From assembly GCA_037157565.1 (NCBI GenBank), contig JAZHRO010000063.1:93434001-93498000 (forward strand): a DNA stretch of 64,000 bases, written 5' to 3'. The stretch's first letter is position 1. Each line of letters opens with the position of its first letter. Below are positions 11,441-21,882 of this stretch, piece after piece. The notes beneath the pieces are model-generated. The model worked only from the letters and a program-made list of their open reading frames with translations. It was not told where the DNA came from and made no database searches. The DNA comes from Thalassia testudinum (taxonomy: Eukaryota > Streptophyta > Magnoliopsida > Alismatales > Hydrocharitaceae). A program made the translations under genes and the position numbers.

Positions 11441-11819
11441 GCATTGTGATGGTGGATCTATGCGATAAGTAAATAGTGTTCGTTGTAGTGCACAAAATTA
11501 CTATCAATTTCAAAATAATTAGATTGGGAGTCTGGGTCGAACACGAGGGGGCAATAGTAGGAATTCGCAATGCAAACGAAAGCAAATATGAACTAATACT
11601 AACTAAGATAAAAGAGAGGGAGAGAGAGTGTGTGAGGATAGAGATTAGGTCATAAAAAGACTTATTTATACTAGGAAAATGATTACAACTAGATTTCTGA
11701 GATAAATAAAATAATGCTATTCTACTAGAACAACTATAACAAAAAGAGAGAAAGAGAAGATCCAGAGCGAAGTCACAGTGGTGGAGAAATCTGTCGATGA
11801 TTGCTGGACTTAAATATCC
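11441..11819 (-). mobile_element. Fragment of Athila-type LTR (R/U5 part), minus strand
   Basis: It contains the U5 signature CTGGGTCGAACACGAGGG near 11530, then GAGAGGGAGAGAGAG and an ATTACAACTAGA..CTAGAACAACTATAAC stretch equivalent to 34960-35080 of the P1 LTR. U3 is absent. The right edge joins the start of the next LTR near 11825. Confidence 0.5.
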
Positions 11820-11824
11820 CATAT

Positions 11825-14008
11825 TGAGTTAGAAATTAGCATACTTGTAGCATAATTCATGCATTAGTAGCATACCTTGCATCATTCCTGCTTTATTTAG
11901 ATATTCATGAAATAATGGTATAATGATGTACTAATTAGTGCATTATTTGGTTTGTAGGTAATAAAAGCTTAGAAGATAGCCTGAAGCTAGATCTGAAGCA
12001 GAGGCTAGTGCTACATAGAGGTGGAGCAAAAGCCTTGGAATAAAGCTACTCAAGTTGAAGACATAATGTAGGGAAGAGGTATACTACATTACTTGTAGGA
12101 TTTTAATGTTTGAATTGAATTATGAAGAACATACGACATTCCTACACCTATCCCTAGCCTTAGGATAGCCCTAGACACCTTCCCAAACCTTAGCCACCCT
12201 TATATTAGGTCACCTTAGCCTAAAACACCTTAAAACCCACATTCCATCCCTTTGGACGTCTAGGTAGGGTGTTGGACATCCAGGCTCTTTAGATTCCACC
12301 CACAAGACTTAGAACCCAATCTGCTGAAACATTGGACGTCCAGACAATGTGTCAGGCATCTAATTTCTGCAAAAACCCAAGACAGAACCCAAACTCCATA
12401 CTGATTCAGTATTGGACGTCCAGACTAAGGACTTAGACTTCTAATTTTGAAGTATGAGTCATCTGATCTTAAGATCAAACATCTAGGACCCTTCTCCTGT
12501 TGTTGTTTTTGGAATCAAGCCTAGATCTTGATTCTTAAGCCATTAAACCCAATCCTACACCCTAGGAAACCTAAATTAAGGTATTCTAAGCCTAGTACAC
12601 TACCCTAAGATTCTTTTAAGAACCTAATTAGGTTCTCACTAAGCCCAATTGACTTGGATCTAAGTCAATTACACTTTATTTAGTCAATTAGACTCATAGA
12701 GTCCAATTGAACTCAAATCTCAACCAACACAAGTCTAATTTGACTCATTGAGAGTCCAATTAACTCAAGCCTAATCTAATTGGGAACTCTCCCTCCCAAT
12801 TATAGACACATTGACCCAACTAAACTTGGGTAAGTTTACTTGGATCAATCACTTTAGCCATAGGTTGGATGAACCTACTTTTAGAAACCTAACTAGACTA
12901 ACCTAGACCTAATGAGAAGTAGCCAAGTGGTCCACTTGACCACACACTCACACACACACACACCACCACTTGGTCATCTACTCTAGAGTATTCTAGAGTG
13001 GTCTCCAAGTGGCTCTAGCTTGAAAGAATAAAAATAGTCTTTCAAGGAGTCCACAACCTCTTCCCTTGGAAAGTGGATCTAAATGACCCACTCTCCATGA
13101 GGTGGATGGCAAACCTTGGAGGTCTTCTAGAGAATTCTCTAATTCTCTAGATCACTCTCCTCCATGCCTATTTAAGGACCCAAGTAGGTGGCCATGGACC
13201 CCCATCTTGGACTCCATACACTCCATTCATGAGCTCCATCACCACCTCCACTCTCCATGTCCAAGAGCAAGTGCAACACCTCCACCACCTTCATCAAGAG
13301 GCCGGCCACACCACCTTGGTCATTCCTCTATTCCCTCCTACCACCTCAAGCCCACACGGCCATTGGAGACACCTCCGATGCCCGATTTCTCATAGCTTAG
13401 ATTTAATGTTCTTCATATTTTAATTTCTTGCATTATTATCTTGCTAAGTAGTAGTAGTAGTATTCTCTCCAAGGATGCATGCATAATCTCTCCAAGATCC
13501 ATGCATGCATATCTCTTCTATTAGTGTAGACCTTGTCATTTTCAACTTTTGCGTACAAGCATTCCTCTAGAAGTGATTGTAATGACATATAATTGAGGAA
13601 ATAAAACAACAGTTGCCTGCTTCATATCTCTATCTATTGCAATAAAAATGTCAGTTCCTAAAGATATTAATGATATTGCAATTGATGCACTTTCGATTAA
13701 GAGCCATCGCAAAGAATTGTGTAAGCTAGTACCCACACTTTCACATTCATTGTTTATCTAACACATGCACACGTGGTGAGAGTTAACAACACGAGTAGCG
13801 AATCCTACATCCGCAGACTTGAAACCAGCGTTCAATTCTAGGCAAGCAAAAGAAGAGAATAAATAAATTAAGAATCAATTTCACCATTTTACACCTCCCT
13901 GATATCGACTGGGAAGCTCACCATCTCATTATAAAAGTTTTGTTTGAATCGTAATTCGCACTATACTACGACGTTTCTTAAACAAATCTACAACTTATGA
14001 TCCCAACA
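11825..14008 (+). mobile_element. 5' LTR of outer Athila-type element E0
   Basis: It ends CCCAACA three bases or fewer before a degenerate tRNA-Asp primer site. Its U5 has the family layout (CTCCCTGATATCGACTGGGAAGCTC, then GTAATTCGCACTATACTACGACG). U3 has three intact GACGTC palindromes (12255, 12335, 12415) plus decayed ones, a CA microsatellite (about 12943-12965), a TATA-like TATTTAAG (about 13167) and a CCACC-rich leader. The 5' boundary at TGAGTTAGAAATTAGC is a best guess; the 3' boundary is firm. At 2.18 kb it is the longest LTR here. Confidence 0.6.
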
Positions 14009-14010
14009 AA

Positions 14011-14028
14011 TGGCATTGTTGTTAGGGA
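14011..14028 (+). promoter_or_regulatory. Decayed primer-binding site of E0, tRNA-Asp type
   Basis: The sequence TGGCATTGTTGTTAGGGA matches 12 of 18 bases of TGGCGCCGTTGCCGGGGA. All six differences are transitions, as expected for methylated DNA ageing. It is the most decayed primer site in the window and belongs to the outermost element. Confidence 0.6.
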
Positions 14029-15482
14029 GACAACGTGATTTTGGTTTTTGATTTTTGAGCTTAATCCTAATATATTTGCTTCTGCTTGCCTTTGGTGTGC
14101 AAGAACAGGAAAAAGCGGATTCTACACACATCAGGCACAATTGAAGAAAAAATTAGGTACACACCAAAATCTTAGTGTTAGGTTTCTCTTTAATCCTAGG
14201 ACCAGATTTCGTTTCAAAAATAGAAAAAAATCTGAAAATTTCTTTCCAAAAAGAAAAAAAAGGAGATCTTAGATTTAGGTTTGTTTTGAATCTTAGGACT
14301 GGAATTGTTAAAAAAAAATTGAAAATTTTATTTCAAAAAAAAGAAAAAAAATTTAAAAAAAATTCACAAATTTGTAAAAGAAAAACCCAATTTGTGAAAA
14401 GGCTCATTTTCATTTGAAAAGCCTTTCAAAAGCATTTTTACCACCTTCTGAAATTCAGCCAAATATTTTCAGAGATTTCAAAAATTCATTTGCTAAATAT
14501 TTTGTGATCCAAAAATCCTGAAATTCTATGTCAAGTTATATTTTTAAATTATCTTTCAAACAATACAGTTCATTTAAAAAAAATTGATTTGTGTAATTTT
14601 TAAAAATTCAAGAAATACAAGGGCGTCAAAAAGACTTAGATCTGAATTTTGTTTGAATTTCAAAATGCGATTTCGAATAGCACACAAATCAGATTTAACT
14701 AAAGTGGTGGGGTTTGAAAGGTTATCAAATTAGCTTTCATTCCCATATTTTCCCAAATTTTTGGAGCACAATTGATACTATTTCAAAAAGAAAAACCAAC
14801 AAGAGGTCAAAATTGCATATCTAATCCCCTGACAATTAAAAATTCATATTCATTTGAGATAGTAAAAATTCTAAAAAGAAGGAATGTTTTTGTCAAATTT
14901 GAGATCAGTTGAATTCAAATTGTATTTTGGAGAATGTTTTTAAGTTGAATTGTGGTCTACTGCCTGAACTTAGTCAATTGCATGAACCCTAGGTGCAACT
15001 TTTAGGGTTACAAACTAGAGACCACAATAGACTAGCTTAGACTTAATTAAGTCTAGTAGCTAGTTAGTGAGTCAGGTCACCGTGTGGACCACTAACCAAC
15101 ACACCAAATTGAAGAAAAAGGTTAAGTAAAATTTTTTGTAAAATACATCAATTAACCTAAATTTGTTATTGAACTAGGTCGCCCAACTGCTTTAGCCAAA
15201 CCCATTATCGAATTTGCGAGTAGTGTCAAACGACTGCATCTAAGGGGTACAAAAGACCTGAAGGCAAAATCCAAAGGAAGAACCTTCCCCTTAGTCCCCT
15301 CGTAACAGATTGGCTGGGTTAGCTTATGGGGTTGGGATTATTTTCAGTTGATTTTGTAACAAATTTTTCTTCAATAAATAAAATCTTAACAAAAAATGTG
15401 GTCATCCAATCTTAAGGACCATTTGATTACCAAGGCCTTAGTCTTGTTTGGCTTGCCTACAGTAACCCAGGTTGGCTAGTGT
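14029..15482 (+). mobile_element. Leader of E0, noncoding
   Basis: About 1.45 kb, AT-rich, no supported gene. The leader lies between primer site and gag, as in element I (1.2 kb) and P1 (1.2 kb). The open frames at 14048-14272 and 14175-14417 are Lys/Phe-rich translations of A/T runs and are not believable proteins. Its end (GCCTACAGTAACCCAGGTTGGCTAGTGT) leads directly into the gag ATG. Confidence 0.6.
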
Positions 15483-16096
15483 ATGCAAGGGAGGAGGTCA
15501 CTTAAACCTCAATTGGTTGGACCTAGGGAACCAATCCCAAGGAGGCAAAGGCGATTCGTCTCATCGCCCGGACCTTCTCCTCTACCTTCTTCACCTACTC
15601 GATTAGTAGAGATGGCTAACCTTGGACTTAGACCTGGTCAGGATCTAGAAAATCTTGACCCGATGACTTGCCTGGAACCCTGGGTCAGTGAATCTGAGCA
15701 GAGGTATTAGCAGAACGTCAATAGAATTCTCACTACATTGGTAGAATGCGACATCCACCCTGCAGAGAATAGCTATGAGACTTCTACAATCCGGCAGCTC
15801 TGATTCTAGCACCTCAAGTTTGGATCCCACCGGCGGAGATGTATTCAAGTTGAAGCTGAACATAATAACTCTGATTCAGACTTATTTTTATGGAAACTCA
15901 AATGAGGATCACTTCTAGCACATTGAGAAGTTTAGTCGAATCGCGAAAATGGTTCGACCGAGGAATATTGATTTGGGAATAGTCTCATGAAGCTTTTTCA
16001 TTTTCTCTGAAGGATAAAGCTTCATATTGGTTTAAGACCATTAGGAGGCTAATTGGAACCAGGGCAGAATTACGTCGTGAATTCCTCCAAAATTTT
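15483..16096 (+). pseudogene. E0 gag, first segment
   Basis: The start MQGRRSLKPQLVGPREP is equivalent to MLGRRSLNARLEGPLDH in element I, which sets the ATG. Downstream comes a Pro/Ser-rich stretch, and near 16000 the capsid-like motif FSLKDKASYWFKTIRRLIGTR followed by LRREFLQNF. Gag would build the particle that packages element RNA. The frame shifts after codon 75 (stop at 15708) and again before the capsid motif. A solo LTR interrupts it exactly between QNF and the continuation at 17555. Confidence 0.7.
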
Positions 16097-17554
16097 TGAT
16101 GTAGACACATCCATTTAGGTTGAAATGCCTATTTATGCATGTTCCTAGGCTTAGATTTGCATCCATATTATAAATATTGCATAGATTGCATCATTATGCA
16201 TTTAGAGCAATTGTGTATATTTTAGGTTAATTACGTCTTTTTTGTGGTCAGGAGAGGAGATTTATTTTAGAGCCTTGGATTGATGATCCGATTGTACAGA
16301 TCTGATCAGGATGACGATCGGAGTCCAATGCCTCAGAAATCGCCTTAATCGGAGTCCCGTAGCACCATATGCAGTCCGAGGAAGATAAACGGCCAAGGGA
16401 CTAGGTGACGAATTTAGAGCTTCAAACGACAAATCCAACCACGCAGATGGATTCGGGTCGACGATCGTAGCCAAACGGCGAGAAAATCGACTCAATCCGA
16501 CCTCTGTGGCAACCCCTACAACGGAAAGAAGATGAATAGCCCAGATCGCACCACGTGGCGTAACCCAAGTCACCCATGCGCACGCACGCATAACCAGACG
16601 TGCACAGCTGCACGGGCACACACGTGGAGTCATGCACGTGCAGTAGCACAGCGGCCGTGCATGGGCACACACAGAGGTAGCGGCAGCACACGCGGGCGTG
16701 TAGCACGTGAAGGCGCGCGACATGGGTCCGCGGAGCGTGCGCCAGCGTAGCGGTAGTGTGGGTGCAAGGCTGTCTTCAGCGACATTTGCGGCGAATCTTC
16801 AACAACGTTTACGACCGTCACTAAATGTTCTATATATGAAATTGATCCTTTCATCCACTATAAAAGGACCCCTACCCCTCCCATTTTTCTTCATCTCTTC
16901 CCTTCTTCCTCTCACCACCTCCAAGGCTCTAAAGAAAGCTTGCCCCAAGCCTGGGATGCTCCTCTAGAGTATAAAATAAACATTTGTTCCCACCTCTCAT
17001 CCCTATTCGTGGAGCATCCCGCGGCCATCCTCTCACCTCCCTTCGGGAGGAAGATCCTTGCCACGACGTCGTCCTGCCCCGCCTTCTGTCCTTCGACTCT
17101 GTCCTCGTTCATCCTGCTCTTCACCACCTTTGTGCAGGTGACGTCAGAGTGAGTCGTCCTCCAAACAACCGTCAAAGGGGATTTCTCTCGCCTATCTCTA
17201 TCTTTATTGCTTTTGTAGTATAGTTTCCCCACTGTCCTGGTTGTAATAAACATTTTAATATAAAAATACATGATTGTTTCTCTTTCTCTCTATCTCTCTC
17301 TTTTTATTTTGCAAGTAGATTAGCCAGAATTCATCGACCTGATCTCTTGCCCTATTAAAATACCAAAAAAGTAACAAAAGATAAAAACAAAAAAAATAAA
17401 AAGCGAAACGTGGATTTCTCAAACAAAATGTTTGCTTCCTTGTGTTTGACCCGAGACTCACTTTTCGAGTTTCAGTTATAAATTTTATCTGATCAATGGA
17501 TTTTCTCACGAATCGAACTACAAACCCTTTATGCATGCAAATCCGCTGTCATCA
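16097..17554 (+). mobile_element. Athila-type solo LTR inside E0 gag
   Basis: It starts TGATGTAGACAC and ends GTCATCA, is about 1458 bp, and is most similar to the LTR at 616-2323. The flanks are ATTTT (16092-16096) and AGTTT (17555-17559), a target duplication with one mismatch. Gag reads coherently across the insertion. U3 contains CACGTG at 16552-16557 in a decayed palindrome, and a TATA box at 16859-16865. Solo LTRs arise by recombination between the two LTRs of a full element. Confidence 0.8.
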
Positions 17555-18056
17555 AGTTTTTCTCGATCAGTCGAACAAACGCGATGATGCGTGTGATTAC
17601 AACTTTCTCCTAAGGACCAGAAGAGAAGTTGCATGATGCCTGGGATCGATTTCATGATCTTCTCAGGAAATGCCCGCACCATGGTGTGCCTAGATGGCAC
17701 CTTGCTCAGATCATTTACCATGGGCTGGATGACACACATTAGTATCTGGCCGATGAATCTAGTGGTGGGAATTTCCTCGCAAAGGATGTGAACAACACAT
17801 TTGAGTTGTTCGAGTCCTTGGCTAATAAATTTATGAATGCCATGCCAATGAACCAATTCCAGCGATCTAGACAACAATGAGTTAGTGTCCATGAAGCTCA
17901 CATCGAATCTGCTTGAGCTGATATGGACATTATCACCAAGAAGCTAGATAAGGTGGATCTGCTTGACAAAAAGCTCAACGAATTAATTCAAGCTCGACCC
18001 GAATTCTCTTGTAATTATGTTGCATCCAGATCTTCTTATGCACCCCGAGTCCCTCC
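17555..18056 (+). pseudogene. E0 gag, second segment
   Basis: This continues the capsid region after the solo LTR: NAMMRVITTF-like, then DAWDRFHDLLRKCPHHG and VPRWHLAQIIYHGLDD, standard for Athila gag. Further on, DMDIITKKLDKVDLLDKKLNELIQ is a helical, heptad-like stretch. One stop falls at the GPEEK position and others follow. The Sirevirus-like element at 18057 cuts it after PRVPP. The open frame 17518-17901 on the minus strand is only its antisense shadow. Confidence 0.7.
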
Positions 18057-19765
18057 TGTTGGTGCTAGAGCACCGCGATCGTTTATTTTGATGATAACAA
18101 AACATGTGTCACTTAACATTTGCACTTGAAGTCTTAGATTTCATGTTAATTGCAAATAGAGACGTTGTTAGACGGAGTTCGAGCTCGCATCCATGGCAGA
18201 TGGAAGGAGCTTGACGGAGAACATAGGAGCTTCACGAGGAGTGGTAGCTTAAAGAAGGAACGAGATGAAGAATAGGATAGATTTCCTTTCCTTGTACTAC
18301 TATGTATTTTTGTTTCTTTTGTTTCTCTTTGTTTTGTCTTTTAGATTCATGTTAAAGAGCCTCAAAGTACCCTAACAGTAGTCCTAAGAACACTTACACA
18401 ATCATAGGATACTTAGGTTTTCTGTAGAGAACCTAGAAAACCAAAATAAGGTTCTGACAGCCTTCTCAGACGTCTAATCTGAAAATCAGACATCTAATAA
18501 TGACTTTTAAGATGTCTGACTATCGACTCAGAAGTCTGATAATGTTTAGGCTGGACTTAGTTCTGTCTAATGAAATCAGACTTCCAGACTTTAGTCCAGA
18601 CGTCATAGAAGACGTCTGATGCCTTTGCCAGACGTCCAATTAGTGGATTGTTGGTTGCCTTAGTAAACACTGAGAAAATGACCGTTAGCCTTGTATCAGA
18701 CGTCTGTAGAGGACCCCAGACGTCTAATACATGACCGTTTTGCCTCGGCTGACTGGAAATCTCTTCTTAGAGATTTTCTAGCTGCTGCACTCACTTGGGA
18801 ATCCATTTCTACAAAAAAGTAGGTTTCCAGACATCCAGACTTAGTGCCAGACGTCCTGTATGTCGTCTGATGACAATTCACTAGAACCCTGTTTCGATCT
18901 GATTCAAGTCAAGAAGGAAATCCGCTTAAAATCAGATGTCTGACTTTGTTCCCAGATGTCTTAAATGAGTTTTCCAGACATCTGATGCCAGGACCAAACG
19001 TTTGATAACCCTGTCAGCGTCATGATTAATCCTGATTCCGACTTGATTCTCTTGGAGGTTGCACCCAACGGCTATGGAAGCCTTCCAAGGCCTTCCTATA
19101 ACCTCTATAAATAGAGGAGGACCCCTTGCACACCAACACACACCAAGCAACATACTTTCCACTCTTTTGTGTCAAAAAAAAGAAGATCAAATAGAAGAAA
19201 GCTCTTGCTCTCCAAGTCTTGTTCTACACCTAGAGAGCTTGATTCCTATTGCGCACCCGCTCTCCCACCGTAGTTCACGAGAGCGCCATTGTGCCTTTGC
19301 GTAGTTCACGCATCCGCGTCGTCGACGCACTTCCACCAAAGGGAAGCATCCTAACTCCTATAGAAGCTTAGTTTAAGAATTACTTTGTTGGCTCTATAGG
19401 ACTATTCTTGCATTTTACTTTGTTTGTGTTGGGTATTCGCTTTGCGAATTCCCGTCTCTTTTGTGAGACAAAATCCTTCTCTTGAAGAGAAGGGGTTTGA
19501 GGTACGTTACCCTCGTATAAAGTAGTGTGGTTGTAATTGAGGTTATACTATCCTCGTTTAAGTAGTACGTTAGTGGATTTGATCAACTTGGTTGATTGGA
19601 AAATCCTAACTCGAGAGGGTTAGGTGGTGGTTTTCACCCGGGTTGGGTTTTCACCAAAAAATAATTGTGTTATTTGTGTGATTGTCTATTTTTGTGAGAT
19701 TGTTATATTTTAATTCTACATTTTTACGTCACGCTGATCTCACCGCCTCCAAGTAGGGAATTACA
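18057..19765 (+). repeat. 5' LTR of the gag-only Sirevirus
   Basis: It runs from TGTTGGTGCTAG to GGAATTACA. U3 carries seven exact GACGTC hexamers in about 390 bp (18469, 18599, 18611, 18631, 18699, 18719, 18850), most in a CAGACGTCTG context, plus several decayed ones. A TATA box (TATAAATA, 19106-19113) sits in a 16-bp palindrome with arms CCTCTAT/ATAGAGG (19102-19117). Palindrome-rich LTRs are a known Sirevirus trait in maize. Confidence 0.9.
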
Positions 19766-19767
19766 AT

Positions 19768-19779
19768 TGGTATCAGAGC
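19768..19779 (+). promoter_or_regulatory. Primer-binding site, initiator Met tRNA
   Basis: TGGTATCAGAGC lies two bases after the LTR end. It is the standard copia primer site, complementary to the 3' end of plant initiator tRNA-Met. Confidence 0.95.
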
Positions 19780-19819
19780 AAGTTCTTGTGAGATCGGAGT
19801 AACACCCGGTAAGAAGATC

Positions 19820-21411
19820 ATGGAGGGGAGCAGTTCCGCAATCCAGATCTCCGAGGGGCAGTCCACGACTCATCCGCCATTCTTCGACGGGAGCAACTAC
19901 CCCTACTGGAAGTTGCGGATGAAGACTTGGCTTCAAGCCAATGACTTCACGATTTGGGCTAGGTGCAAGACACCATTTGACATCCCAAAGAAACCTACGG
20001 GAGGCTACTCTCAACAACAAATTCGTGAACTCTCTTTGAACGCAAAGACCATGAATGCCCTCTATTGTGCACTCAGCCCGAAGGAGTTTGACAGAATCTC
20101 GCAGTGAGCCACCACATACGAGATATAGCACACACTTGAGGTAACTCACAAGGGTACCTTTAAGGTAAAGACTTCTAAAATAAATTTACTTTCTCAAGAA
20201 TTTGAATCTTTTTCTATGAAGTCTAACGAATCTTTAAGTGAGATGAACACTAGGTTCACTCTCATAGTAAATGGTTTAAAAGCTTTAGGTAAGACCTTCA
20301 TCAAGGGGGAGCTTCATGGAAAGCTACTCCATTCCCTTGGACCGGAATGGGAGCAGATGGTCACCGCGATTGAGGAGGCAAACAAGGTAAAGGAGCCCAA
20401 CATGGAAGATCTCCTAGGAAATTTAATGGCCTACGAGATAAAGTTGAAGCAGAAGAAGAAGGATACACAGGAGCCAAAATCGAAGAAGACTCTCGCCTTC
20501 AAAGCTGCATCGGATGTGAGGTAAGTTCCGACGACGAAGACTTTAAAATTTTACTTAAGAAAATTTCCAAGTTTTGTAGAGAGTCAAAGAAAGAAAAGAA
20601 GGAGAAGGAAAGCCCAAGACGTTGCTACCACTACAACAAGAAAGGGCATCTACGACCAGAGTGCTCTCTTCTCAAAAAGGAGAAGAAGGAAAAGGAAAAG
20701 GAGAAGTAGTCTCAGAAGAAAGCATTCCAAGCAACTTGGGATGACTCGAGCTTGGAGGAAGATGAGGAAGAAAAGTCTGAGAAGAATGAAACCGCTTGCT
20801 TTGGTTTCATGGCCTTAGGAGAGAGCGACAGCGAAAGTGACTCCAACAATGAGGTACATTTCGATTTACAAGATGCTTTTGATGAGCTATTTGAACTTAG
20901 TAAATCACTTAAGGTAGAAAATAAATGTATTAAAAATAATCTTAGTTTTCTTAAAAGTGAAAATGAAAGATTAGAAATAAAACTCAAGGATCTAGAAGCT
21001 AGTACTAAGGAAAATAACTTTCTATTAGAAAATAAAGACTTAATCAATGAAAATACTAAATTGATTGAGGAAAATGCTAATCTAAAATTAGAAATTTTTG
21101 ATTTAAAGACTAAGATAAATATTATAGAAAAAGAAATTGCATGTCTTAGGGAAAATTCTAACAAATTAATTAACAAAGTAGAAAATTTGCATAGCCCTAA
21201 GGTTGAAAAAGGATCTCCGTCAAGGAGACCCGCTAACAAATCCAGATCCAAGCTCACTTGGATACCGAAGAAAGATTTGGAATCTTGTTTTGTAGGTTTC
21301 AAGGGTGACTATAATACAAGAGATTGGACCTACAAGCTAAAGGCTGGTCAACTCGAGTTGGGAGAACCAAGGAGTAGATCAAGGAGGAGAAGGAGAAGAC
21401 CGACGAGATGA
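19820..21411 (+). pseudogene. Sirevirus-type gag with coiled coil
   Basis: Gag of about 530 codons. The N-terminus (MEGSSSAIQIS, then FDGSNYPYWKLRMKTWLQAND) is the copia gag domain. A basic region follows, then a CCHC zinc knuckle at 20623-20664 reading CYHYNKKGHLRPEC, where the second Cys is Tyr, so the knuckle is damaged. After an acidic linker (WDDSSLEEDEEEKSEK) comes a long Leu/Asn/Lys/Glu-rich coiled coil (about 20870-21200), as in Sirevirus gag, and the end motif TWIPKKD. Breaks: TGA 20105-20107, TAG 20126-20128 (Trp of EIWDTLE in relatives), a frameshift near 20520, and TAG 20707-20709. The ATG is the first after the primer site. Confidence 0.85.
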
Positions 21412-21882
21412 CGTACAACCGAACAACTCGCCGTACATCGACCACCAGACTGGAGACCGGTGCCAATACTCGAGCCTCCAAGCTACGGATGGGAGCCCCA
21501 TCCGATGTGGCATCCACCACCTCCATTTAGGCCATTTTATTGGCCATGGTAGGTGAGGTAAAACCCTTTTCCCTATCTTTTTATCATTAGCATATAGATA
21601 GGGGGAGTTAAAACTATGAGTATTTGTCAATCATTAAGGGAGAGATCTTGTTAAATTAGCTAAATTAGTAAGGGGGAGAAAAATAATAGCTATCTTGTTT
21701 TTACAAAAAGGGGGCGGACATTACTCTTGTTAAAAGAAATTCAACCCATTTATAGAAGAGCATGCTTTAAGGGGGAGTTATAGGAAATTTAAAATCAATT
21801 AAACCTTTTATATAATGTCAAAAAGAGGGAGGACTTTTTGCATTATTATTTATGATTTTGTCATCATCAAAAAGGGGGAGAT
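21412..21882 (+). repeat. Multiple polypurine tracts and 3' UTR of the gag-only Sirevirus
   Basis: At least six tracts of the type AAGGGGGAG recur (near 21600, 21635, 21670, 21708, 21770, 21828), the last (21869-21882, AAAAAGGGGGAGAT) directly before the 3' LTR. Repeated tracts are characteristic of Sireviruses. Only the last is positioned to prime the LTR. Confidence 0.8.

Noticed and set aside
11409..11822. 137-residue open frame on the minus strand
   Set aside because: Sits in an LTR R/U5 fragment and is a translation of GA/CT repeats; no conserved motif.
14048..14417. Two Lys/Phe/Arg-rich open frames
   Set aside because: Translations of A/T-rich leader sequence with no family motif, in a region that is noncoding in all sister elements.
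16262..16723. 153-residue open frame on the minus strand with many Cys, and its neighbours
   Set aside because: Lies wholly within U3 of the solo LTR, GC-rich, with no partner in the sister LTRs.
17518..17901. 127-residue open frame on the minus strand
   Set aside because: Antisense of E0 gag, whose sense strand shows clear capsid motifs.
18469..19010. CRISPR-like array of short regular units
   Set aside because: Units are short palindromes at irregular spacing within a plant LTR and decay by CpG transitions; no cas genes and wrong kind of genome.
20712..21302. 196-residue open frame on the minus strand, Leu/Ser-rich
   Set aside because: It is the exact antisense of the gag coiled coil; Leu/Ser richness is what the antisense of Lys/Glu/Asn codons gives.
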